In this document: piece by piece, positions 15,242-22,543 of the stretch | How positions within the stretch are numbered: position 1 is the stretch's first letter | Layout of the letters: each line of letters starts with the position of its first letter | Source: CAZQVN01 sp964596775 | GTDB lineage: Bacteria > Eisenbacteria > RBG-16-71-46 > JABDJR01 > JAWXBZ01 | Assembly (NCBI GenBank): GCA_964596775.1 | Contig: CAZQVN010000032.1 | Span: 1 to 40,980 of the forward strand | Direction: 5' to 3' | DNA: 40,980 nucleotides | Made by a program: the position numbers and the translations under genes | Notes under the pieces: generated by a model | Told to the model about the DNA's origin: nothing | The model's database searches: none | What the model saw: only the letters and a program-made list of their open reading frames with translations

Positions 15242-18200
15242 CTACCGCGTCACCACGATCCGCTGCATATCGCGGACGTTCCCCGATCGCAGCACGATGT
15301 AGTAGATCCCCGATGGCACCGGTCCGCGATCTCCCTCGCCGTTCCAGGAGATCTCGTGAGAACCTTCCGCGGCCATGCCCGTGAACAGCCGTCTCACCGG
15401 CCGGCCGGACACGTCGAACACGTTCACCGTGACTTCCGCGGCGGCCGGCACCCCGAACGTGACGGACATCGGTCCATTCGCCGGGTTCGGCCACGGAGCC
15501 TTCATGAAACCAATACGTGTGATGTCCCGCTCAGGATCCGGCGTCGGAGCCGGAGGAACCGGATCCGTCACACCGGAGACCGGTCCGCCGTCCAGGGTGA
15601 GCTGCAGAATTCGAACGTCGGAGAGGTAGTTGATGACGCCCGACTCTCCGCCGTAGAGGATTGCGCGGCGGCTGAGCGGGTCCCAGGACAGAGTGTGGCC
15701 GGAACGTGCCACCGGAGTGTTGCCACCGGGCGGCACCGGCAGCGCCGACCATCCGGCGGAGCCGGCATTCATGGCGCTCGTGATCAGGAAGACGTCCTGG
15801 AGCGGATCACCCAGGGCGTCGAGACCGCCGAACGTGATCAGCCGGTCCGTCTGGGCGTCGTAAATCCCGGCATGCTCCGTCCGGACCGGCGGGCCCGCGA
15901 GCGGCAGCGTGGTCCAGGTCGGCGTTCCGCCCAGGCCGTCGGCATGGGTGAGCACCCGGGCTTCGGCCAGTTCCGACGCGCAGGCATCCGTGCCGCCATG
16001 AAGGATCAGGCGGTTCGTGGCGCTGTCGTAGCTCACGACGGCGCCGCTCCGCGGATATGGGGGCTGGCCGCTCGTCGAGAGCAGGCTCCACACCGGCGTG
16101 CCGCCGAGACCGTTGGCGTTCGTCAGGATCCAGACGTCGTTTGAGGCATACGTACAGGCATCGTCGGGATGCACGCCGCCGAACAGAATCAGGCGGTTAC
16201 TGGCCGGGTTGTAGGCCACATCGCTGCCTCCACGCGGGCCGGGCGTCCCGCCTCCAGGCGTCAACTCGGTCCAGGTGGGCGTGCCACCCAGGCCGTTCGC
16301 GTTCGACAGAACCCAGACGTCCGAGAAGCCGTACGGTGGAACCGAGCTGAAGCCGCCGTACACGATCAGTCGATTGTTCACGGCATCATACGCGGCCGCA
16401 TGGTCGTAGCGCGGCGCCGGCGGCATACCCGCCGGGTGCAGGTTGTTCCAGAGCGACCCGCCGCCGGTGCCGTTGGCTTCCTCGAGCGCCCAGGTATCGT
16501 TCTGCTCACCCCCCGAAGACAGACCGCCGAAGACGATCAGCCGGTTCGAAGGTCCGGTGAAGGCGCTGACGTGGCGGGATCGCGCCGGTCCGCCGGAAGC
16601 AAACACGGCCGACCAGGACTGGTTGATCGTCGTCACCCGGATCGGCGCGCCCGGCTGCTGAAGCAGCGTCAGCTGGTTCCCGAACCCCGCGCCGGTGCCG
16701 TTCACGTTCGTGAACCCGCCGCTGTGCGAACCGCAGGTGACGAGATCGAAGGCGTTGCCCGGCTGCGGGAAGAATCCGTTGACGAGTGAAAGGTTGATCG
16801 TTCCGTTCAGCACGGCGTCCCCCGAGATCTGAATCGCGTCGTACTGCGTCCCCGCTGCGAGTCCGCCGAGTTCCATGTTGAGCACGGCCGTCGATCCGAA
16901 CGACACATTACCGGTGATGTTCAGAAGCCCGGGCGACGCCCCCGGATTGATCGTGCCGTTGTTGATGAACGTGGTGCCGCTCATGTCCAGCGTCCCGCCG
17001 CCGGCCAGGACGCCCGCGGTTTCGTTCCGGAACGTTCCGCCCGTCACCTGCAGCGTGGCGCCGGGATAGACCTTGAGTGTATCGGTGTTCGAGAAGTAGC
17101 CGGCCGGCGTCTGATTCACGACGAAGGTTCCCCCGAGCACACGGATGACGCCGTAGTTGAGCTGGCCGGTGTCACCGCCGCTCAGGAGCAGGCCGTTCTG
17201 AATCGTGATCAGACCGCCGTTGCTCAGGAACGCCGGAAAGCTCGACGCGCCCTGGACGTCGAGAGTTCCGGAGTTGAGGATCGAGCCCGAGATCGACGAG
17301 TCGAGGACGCGGATCGTGTGGCCGGCAGTATTCGTCACGCCGGCGATGAGATCGGAAGCATCCAGATCGATGCTGGTGCTGTCCGTGTTGAACGTGCCGG
17401 GAAACGTGGCATCGGCGTTCTGCATGTTCAGCGCCGAGATCTCCGGTTGCACGCTGAAATTCGCGCTCGAGCCCCCCGTCAAGTTCATCGTGCCGCCGCC
17501 GGTCACACTGCCGCCGTTGACGGTGATGGCGCCGCCGTCGACGTGCAGCGTCCGGTCCGGATTGATCCATATGGTTCCGGCGACACTCGTGAAGCTCGGC
17601 GACGTGCCGGTCTGACGGATGCGCAGGTCACCTTCGCCTACGGTGATGGAACCCGAGCTTATGTGCTGCGCGGACTCCCTGTCCAACGTGAGGTCCGCGT
17701 TGACGGCGACGAGCCCATTGTTGTTGAGCGAAGCGTTGAGATAGGCCTGGGTCAGATCGGTCGGGTTGGTCGCGATGGCGGCAATGGTGGCCCCGTTGGC
17801 ATTCGTGAGCTCGCCGTTCGTGAGACTCAGACTGGCCGATGAATTCGGAACCGGTTCGAGCGTGATCTCCCCATGGTTGGCAAAAGCCTGGCCGACGGTG
17901 AGGCTGGCGGGTCCGAATCCGGAACTCGCGACCATGCTGATCCGGGACCCGGGCACCGTATTGATCAGGCCGCTGACGGATCCCGTCTGCCGGACGGTCA
18001 CCACCCCATTGTTCGTGAGAGCGGGAACAACGAGATGGGAGTTGTGAAGCTCGAGCGAATGCAGGGACTCGACCGTGAAACCCGGAGCGGTCACGGTGGC
18101 GTCCACGAGCTCGAAGAACTGGGCCGCGCCGTGCGTCACCGCGGACGCCAACGTGGCGGTCGCCTGGCGAACGGCGATGCGCCCCACGGTCGGATTCATC

Positions 18201-19861
18201 TGGAAATCGGCGATGTTGCCCGAGTCGAGAATGAGGAACCCGGCGCCGCTTATGGATCCCGTGGAGTTGAGGTGGCCGCCGACGATGCGAACGATGCGCC
18301 CGGCGCCGATGGAGTAACTGCCGGTATTCTCGACCTGCTGGCTGTTGAAACCGTTGAATTCGTAGATCAGGTCGCCGCCGTTCACGGTATAGCTCCCAAA
18401 GTTGAAGCAGTGATCATTTATGGTTGCGCCGTCCATGCCGACGACTGTCGTCTGCTGAATGTCCATGATTGACGAGGCACTATTGTGGATGCGAGGCAGT
18501 CTGCGCGTTCCTCCGGCGCCAGGTACGCAACGGAACAGGCCGTTTGAATTCCAGATGTGGTCTGCCTCGATGCTGGTCTCGCCCGGCGTATCAGAACCAA
18601 ACTCGGTATAGCCCACGTTCTCCAGGAAATAGAGTCCGACAAGACTCGTAGTCAGGTACAGGCTTCCTCCGAAATGGTTGGCGTATTGCGTGTTGATCAT
18701 CTGAACCGCGGCGGTTCCGGGGCCCGGAGTGGTGACTGTGCCCCAGTTGATGAGCCTTGGCAGTCGATAGACGCTGCCCTTGTAGAGGGCAAAGTCACCA
18801 CGGTTGTACATGTAGGGCGCAGTGACATCGCAAACCTTGAAGTCGAGCACCTGGTAATAGCTGTAAACACTATCTTGGTTGTAGAGAGTTTGTGGAAACA
18901 CGGCCTTGGCCACGTCGAGCTCGATCTCGCCGCAGGTCGGGTTGGACGCAAAAGTGACCCCGCCGCCGGCCACGCGCAGCCGTCCGGCTCCCGAGATGCT
19001 GCCTGCGGTCTGGTAGAAACAGAGGTCCGTCATCACGCCGACTGTTCTCGCGAACTCGAATGTAGCCCCCGATCCAATCGTGATGTTGCCGCTCGTCGTG
19101 AACGTGATGCCGGGATTACCGCCTCGGATCACCGCGTAGCCGTTCGTGCCCACGTCGATCGTTCCGCTGTTCTGATGAGAGACCGTGATGTCTTCGATGC
19201 TGAATGACCCTTGAACGTCCAGCGTGCCCTGATTGTTCACGGAGCCCTTCTGCAGCCGGGCGGTATTCGCGCTGAGGTTCAGCGACTGGATTGTTCCCGT
19301 GTTCGTCAGCGTTCCGTTAACGAAGAGATAGACCGGGTTCGTGTTGGAGAACTGCAGCGTTCCTATGTTCTGGAAGCCCGCCGAGATCTTGAGCGAGTCG
19401 CCGGCTACGGAGAACATGGTCGTGAAGTGCGTATTGATTGGTGAATTGATCGCCGAGTTGCCGCTGGACGTCAGGTTGCCGTCGACGTCGATCGTTCCGG
19501 CACCGGACACCGTTCCGGAGTTCAACGTCAGGTAGTTCGTGGATCCCACGGCGATCCCTGCGCTCATGGTGAGCGTGGCCCCGTTCACGTTGAGCCGGCG
19601 CGTTCCGGTTCCGCTGGCCAGGTTGATCGCGTCGACGGACACGTTCGAATTGATGCTGACCGTGTAGTTCCCGCTCAGCGCGATGACCGCCACGTCGCCC
19701 GGGCCCGGCACCGAGGTCGGAAGCCAGTTCGAAGCGGTATGCCAGCTCCCGCTGACGGCGTTTCTCCAGGTGATGGTTGCGGCGGATGCGCAGGAAGCGA
19801 GAGTGGCGGACAGAATCGCAGTCAGGATCGATCCGCGGAAGAGTCGGTGCGAGCGGTCCAT
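15242..19861 (-). CDS. Giant secreted beta-helix adhesin with Kelch propeller and FlgD-type C-terminal domain
   Basis: ATG 19861 was chosen over an upstream in-frame start at 19969 because it has GAGGAGA 7 nt upstream and a signal peptide directly after it (FRGSILTAILSATLASCASA). 1539 residues. The mature protein opens WRNAVSGSWHTASNWLPTSV, the NW-type start of autotransporter-like beta-helix proteins. About 1000 residues of Asn/Gly/Thr-rich imperfect repeats follow (NNGTI, NSGTLDVQG, TNTGTIQS), then a capping block with NPGASPGLLNITG and AGTQYDAIQISG. Next come about six Kelch blades (RLIVFGG, RLIVYGG, RLILFGG; about 16620 down to 15580), and finally WPNPANGP, NVFDVSGRPVRRL, GIYYIVL and a terminal RIVVTR, the FlgD-type domain. 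Likely a long surface adhesin. It is transcribed towards the Kelch gene; the 125 nt between them show no obvious terminator. Confidence 0.9.
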   Translation of the reverse strand: MDRSHRLFRGSILTAILSATLASCASAATITWRNAVSGSWHTASNWLPTSVPGPGDVAVIALSGNYTVSINSNVSVDAINLASGTGTRRLNVNGATLTMSAGIAVGSTNYLTLNSGTVSGAGTIDVDGNLTSSGNSAINSPINTHFTTMFSVAGDSLKISAGFQNIGTLQFSNTNPVYLFVNGTLTNTGTIQSLNLSANTARLQKGSVNNQGTLDVQGSFSIEDITVSHQNSGTIDVGTNGYAVIRGGNPGITFTTSGNITIGSGATFEFARTVGVMTDLCFYQTAGSISGAGRLRVAGGGVTFASNPTCGEIELDVAKAVFPQTLYNQDSVYSYYQVLDFKVCDVTAPYMYNRGDFALYKGSVYRLPRLINWGTVTTPGPGTAAVQMINTQYANHFGGSLYLTTSLVGLYFLENVGYTEFGSDTPGETSIEADHIWNSNGLFRCVPGAGGTRRLPRIHNSASSIMDIQQTTVVGMDGATINDHCFNFGSYTVNGGDLIYEFNGFNSQQVENTGSYSIGAGRIVRIVGGHLNSTGSISGAGFLILDSGNIADFQMNPTVGRIAVRQATATLASAVTHGAAQFFELVDATVTAPGFTVESLHSLELHNSHLVVPALTNNGVVTVRQTGSVSGLINTVPGSRISMVASSGFGPASLTVGQAFANHGEITLEPVPNSSASLSLTNGELTNANGATIAAIATNPTDLTQAYLNASLNNNGLVAVNADLTLDRESAQHISSGSITVGEGDLRIRQTGTSPSFTSVAGTIWINPDRTLHVDGGAITVNGGSVTGGGTMNLTGGSSANFSVQPEISALNMQNADATFPGTFNTDSTSIDLDASDLIAGVTNTAGHTIRVLDSSISGSILNSGTLDVQGASSFPAFLSNGGLITIQNGLLLSGGDTGQLNYGVIRVLGGTFVVNQTPAGYFSNTDTLKVYPGATLQVTGGTFRNETAGVLAGGGTLDMSGTTFINNGTINPGASPGLLNITGNVSFGSTAVLNMELGGLAAGTQYDAIQISGDAVLNGTINLSLVNGFFPQPGNAFDLVTCGSHSGGFTNVNGTGAGFGNQLTLLQQPGAPIRVTTINQSWSAVFASGGPARSRHVSAFTGPSNRLIVFGGLSSGGEQNDTWALEEANGTGGGSLWNNLHPAGMPPAPRYDHAAAYDAVNNRLIVYGGFSSVPPYGFSDVWVLSNANGLGGTPTWTELTPGGGTPGPRGGSDVAYNPASNRLILFGGVHPDDACTYASNDVWILTNANGLGGTPVWSLLSTSGQPPYPRSGAVVSYDSATNRLILHGGTDACASELAEARVLTHADGLGGTPTWTTLPLAGPPVRTEHAGIYDAQTDRLITFGGLDALGDPLQDVFLITSAMNAGSAGWSALPVPPGGNTPVARSGHTLSWDPLSRRAILYGGESGVINYLSDVRILQLTLDGGPVSGVTDPVPPAPTPDPERDITRIGFMKAPWPNPANGPMSVTFGVPAAAEVTVNVFDVSGRPVRRLFTGMAAEGSHEISWNGEGDRGPVPSGIYYIVLRSGNVRDMQRIVVTR

Positions 19862-19986
19862 CAATGTCTCCTCAATTTGGGACCGCAGGTCCGGCGTTGC
19901 GGCAGGCGCCGGAACGGGACGGAGCGGGTCCTCAGCCGTAACGCGCAGAGAGGAGCCGGAAAGGATCACGAGAGGCTGTGCTCCGG

Positions 19987-20016
19987 AATATTTCTAAACT
20001 GTTGTTGAATGGTCAA
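19987..20016 (-). promoter_or_regulatory. Candidate promoter of the giant beta-helix gene
   Basis: On the minus strand TTGACC (20016-20011), an 18-nt spacer and AATATT (19992-19987), in a short AT-rich island inside GC-rich DNA. It would give a leader of about 120 nt. The rest of the 310 nt from 19862 to 20171 shows no other recognisable element. Confidence 0.4.
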
Positions 20017-20171
20017 TTGGCGGCGCAGCGATTTCGCTGGGGTCATCCTGTAATTCAGGCTGGACTGAAGGCGCAGCCATTTGCGATCGAGCTGGCTCAG
20101 GAGGGGAACATACTCGCCGGATCCTGTTGCACTCAGCTTTCCCGCGTCAATCTGTCCACGACGGTCCGCAG

Positions 20172-20387
20172 ATGGGGAAGCCGGGCGTGCAGATCCTGAT
20201 CGTCGGACCGAGCGACGGCTCGACGGTCATGGTGAAGGCCCTGGCCCCCGGTGAGATCCGACTGAAGAAAGCCCAGGTCAACTGCGTTCCGGAGGGCTGC
20301 GGATCCTGCACGATGACGATCCTGGCCCAGGACCCGACGCCCGTGGAACGGACGACCTGGGGAGCCGTCAAGTCGATGTACCGCTGA
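20172..20387 (+). CDS. Small ORF of unknown function, possibly a 3' gene fragment
   Basis: 71 residues from ATG 20172 (an earlier start at 20127 is possible). The sequence looks coding: GVQILIVGPSDGSTVMVKAL, then KKAQVNCVPEGCGSC and an end TTWGAVKSMYR. The ending resembles the C-terminal WGxIKxLYR tail I recall on some secreted proteins, which would make this the surviving end of a larger gene. The Cys cluster CVPEGCGSC is too short for a known iron-sulfur site. No good ribosome site. The family is not recognised. Confidence 0.4.
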   Translation: MGKPGVQILIVGPSDGSTVMVKALAPGEIRLKKAQVNCVPEGCGSCTMTILAQDPTPVERTTWGAVKSMYR

Positions 20388-20530
20388 GGTCGGCCGGCGC
20401 TCGCGACGCGAGTTCTTGGCCATCAAGACCTTGATGCCGTGCATGAACCGATGGACACAAACCGTCGTCCGGTTCCGAGCGTCTTCGGGAGGCACGAGGT
20501 TTTACGCCGCACGTTCTCCGGTGTAAACTG

Positions 20531-20566
20531 AGCGCCATTCGCGCTGAATGCCCCCGGAGCCGGGGG
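20531..20566 (+). promoter_or_regulatory. Two short hairpins in the leader of the SEC-C gene
   Basis: AGCGC-cattc-GCGCT (20531-20545) and CCCCCG-gagc-CGGGGG (20551-20566) lie back to back, ending 25 nt before the ATG at 20592. The ribosome site GGGAGA follows at about 20581-20587. There is no T-run. Could be a structured leader or chance in GC-rich DNA. Confidence 0.3.
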
Positions 20567-20591
20567 GAGACACTCAACCCCGGGAGACGTC

Positions 20592-21098
20592 ATGAAAGTC
20601 GGACGAAACGAGCTCTGCCCCTGCGGGAGCGGTGCCCGCTACAAGCACTGTTGCGCCGAGAAGTCCAACCGCCGCGTGTCCCGGTTCACGCTGACGGCCC
20701 TTATGGTCGGCGGAGTACTGGCCGTGGCGCTCCTGGCGCTGGCCATGAGCCAGAAGCAGTCCGGGACCAGCGGCTCGGCGCCGGTCGCCGGGGCGCCAGT
20801 GCCGGTCGGCGGAAACACCCCTCAGCCGCCGGGCCCGGCGCCGGCCGGCAAGGTCTGGTCGCCGGAGCACGGCCACTGGCACGACGCCCCTGTCGGCGGC
20901 TTGACCGCCACGCCCGGCGAAAGCGCCCCGATCACCGTCACTCCCGGTTCGAGCGCACCGATCACCGTCACGCCGCCGATGGCCGGCCAGCCCTCGCCCC
21001 AGCCTCCCGGCCCGGCGCCGGCCGGCAAGGTGTGGTCGGCGGAACATGGCCACTGGCACGATGCGCCCGCCGGGGGAGCGGGGACGGGCGGGCCTTAG
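20592..21098 (+). CDS. SEC-C motif membrane protein with duplicated His-rich tail
   Basis: 168 residues. The N-terminus is a complete SEC-C zinc motif (NELCPCGSGARYKHCC; Cys9, Cys11 and CC near 20), as on SecA and many small proteins. One transmembrane helix follows (FTLTALMVGGVLAVALLALA), preceded by basic residues, so the zinc motif is probably cytoplasmic and the tail outside. The tail is Pro/Gly/Ala-rich and holds two near-identical copies of PQPPGPAPAGKVWS followed by EHGHWHDAP, separated by a linker with a small internal duplication (SAPITVTP). The histidines could bind metal. I recall similar proteins in other phyla, function unknown. ATG has a GGGAGA site upstream. Confidence 0.8.
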   Translation: MKVGRNELCPCGSGARYKHCCAEKSNRRVSRFTLTALMVGGVLAVALLALAMSQKQSGTSGSAPVAGAPVPVGGNTPQPPGPAPAGKVWSPEHGHWHDAPVGGLTATPGESAPITVTPGSSAPITVTPPMAGQPSPQPPGPAPAGKVWSAEHGHWHDAPAGGAGTGGP

Positions 21099-21125
21099 TC
21101 TCCGGATCGAGGAACGGACAGAGGC

Positions 21126-21227
21126 CTACTTCCCTGCCTGGCCGACACGTTCAACCACCGCATCCAGGTGTTCGACGGCAATGGAGCGTTCCGGAGAACT
21201 TCCGGATCCGGAATGGTGTCGCGCTGA
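21126..21227 (+). pseudogene. Scrap of an NHL-repeat gene
   Basis: One frame reads CLADTFNHRIQVFDGNGAFR then RTSGSG and a stop at 21225-21227. LADTxNHRIQVFDxxGxF is the classic NHL blade motif. There is no start and no second blade, so this is a leftover of a larger propeller gene. It fills the 168-nt gap between the SEC-C and methyltransferase genes. Confidence 0.5.
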
Positions 21228-21266
21228 TGATGCAGGCGGGTCGGACGGTAGCTGAAGGGGACTGAA

Positions 21267-22280
21267 CTACCTGACTCCGATCACCATGGAATCGGGCCCG
21301 ACCAGGGGCACGACCCTCGTCGAGCTGAAACCGGCCTCTTTCATCCACCCCGAACAATCGGCGCCGGTGTAATCGAACCCGCCCGGCGTTTCGATCAGCA
21401 TGTTGAGGCTCATCATCAGGCCGAACGCGTTCTTCGAACGGTCGTCGTCGATGATCGATTCGTAAACAACGAGAGCGCCGCCCTCGGGTACCGCATTGAA
21501 CGCCTTTGCGATGAGCATCTTCTTTTCTTCGAGATTCCAGTCGTGGAGGATGTGACCCATCAGCACAACGTCGGCTTTCGGCAGATCCTGCTCGAAAAAG
21601 CTGCCGGACACGAAGGACAGCCGGTCGGAGAGGCCGTTGGCGGCGGCATATTCTTCGAAGATGGGCGCTACTTCGGGGAGATCGAAGCCGGCCCCCCTGA
21701 GATGCGGGTTCGCCCGGACAATCTGCACCGCCAGATCTCCCTGGGCCGTGCCGACGTCCACAAACGTCTTGTGATCCTTCCAGGGGAACAGCTCCGCAAT
21801 CTTGAGATTCGCGCCGTGGCTGATTCCGGTCATGGCGGACAGAAACTCCTTGAGCCGGGCGGGATCGGAGTAGAGCGCCTCGAAGAGGCCCGTTCCTCCG
21901 GCCTTCATTTCATTCTGCGGTTTTCCGGTGCGGAGCGCCTCGGTCAGGTGACCCCAGAACGGGTAGAGACGGTGGTTCGCCATTTCCAGCATGCCGCCGA
22001 TGTAGGTCGGCTTCTTCTTGTCGAGAAACAGGTCGGAGTCCGGAGCGTTTGCGTAGAAATGGTCCTTGCGATTCAGAAAACCGAGCGACACCAGCGTGTC
22101 GAGAAAGTCGCGAGCCGATCGCCGGTGCAGGCCGAGACGTCCCGTGAGGGTCTCGAGGTTCTGCGGTCCACTGGCGAGTTCGGTGAACAGCTCCATCTCG
22201 ATGGCGCTGAGAAGCGTCTTGGAAGGCCAGAAGGCCAGGCCGGTCTGCATGATGCGTTCAGGGTTCAAGGGCGCGCTCAT
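21267..22280 (-). CDS. SAM-dependent O-methyltransferase (acetylserotonin/hydroxyindole O-methyltransferase type)
   Basis: 337 residues from ATG 22280, which has GGAGGAAA at the right distance; a longer reading to 22550 runs into a recombinase remnant. The N-terminal ~90 residues form the winged-helix dimerisation domain (AIEMELFTELASG, LGLHRRSARDFLDTLVSLGF). The C-terminal domain has SAM motif I FVDVGTAQGDL (173-182, a TAQ variant of the usual GGG), the acidic DLPEV (200-204), SFVSGSFFEQDLP, and the catalytic HILHDW with His246. It transfers a methyl group from SAM to a hydroxyl of a small molecule, often in secondary metabolism; the substrate cannot be told. It stands alone, with no biosynthetic genes beside it. 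Confidence 0.9.
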   Translation of the reverse strand: MSAPLNPERIMQTGLAFWPSKTLLSAIEMELFTELASGPQNLETLTGRLGLHRRSARDFLDTLVSLGFLNRKDHFYANAPDSDLFLDKKKPTYIGGMLEMANHRLYPFWGHLTEALRTGKPQNEMKAGGTGLFEALYSDPARLKEFLSAMTGISHGANLKIAELFPWKDHKTFVDVGTAQGDLAVQIVRANPHLRGAGFDLPEVAPIFEEYAAANGLSDRLSFVSGSFFEQDLPKADVVLMGHILHDWNLEEKKMLIAKAFNAVPEGGALVVYESIIDDDRSKNAFGLMMSLNMLIETPGGFDYTGADCSGWMKEAGFSSTRVVPLVGPDSMVIGVR

Positions 22281-22319
22281 TCCGTTTCCTCCGCTCGCTT
22301 TGGACGGTTGATGGGAGCG

Positions 22320-22543
22320 GACATGATACAGGATTGAGGCGGCACGATCCCGCTCAATCTCGACCTGCTGCTGGCCGGCGAGGTGCGCCTGCCTTCGGTG
22401 ATGCGGCCGTCCAGCTTGTCGTCGTAGGCCGCGTCGATCTTCGCTTCGATCTCCTTGTGTTGCTGGTGCAGACGCCCGAGTTCCTTGACGTGCTCCCGTT
22501 TCCGGTCGGTCTCGAAGGACCTGGCGGCGGTCATCATGATCAA
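22320..22543 (-). pseudogene. Remnant of a large serine recombinase (coiled-coil region)
   Basis: The minus strand reads KELGRLHQQHKEIEAKIDAA then YDDKLDGRITE, the coiled-coil block of large serine recombinases (pattern LQxxYxxLQxRIDxMYxDKLDGRISxxFW). After a frameshift the adjacent frame gives HLAGQQQVEIERDRAASIL, matching the following WxxQQxxIxxxRA helix. Catalytic and DNA-binding domains are missing. The reading begins at an ATG overlapping the stop of the upstream gene by chance. Confidence 0.6.

Noticed and set aside
13995..16144. Long overlapping open frames (499 codons minus, 567 codons plus) across the Kelch and beta-helix gene ends
   Set aside because: Both are Arg/Gly/Pro-rich shadow frames of genes with signal peptides, repeats and FlgD-type ends.
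20230..20340. Cys cluster CVPEGCGSC as an iron-sulfur or ferredoxin-like site
   Set aside because: Too few and wrongly spaced cysteines, and no other part of such a domain.
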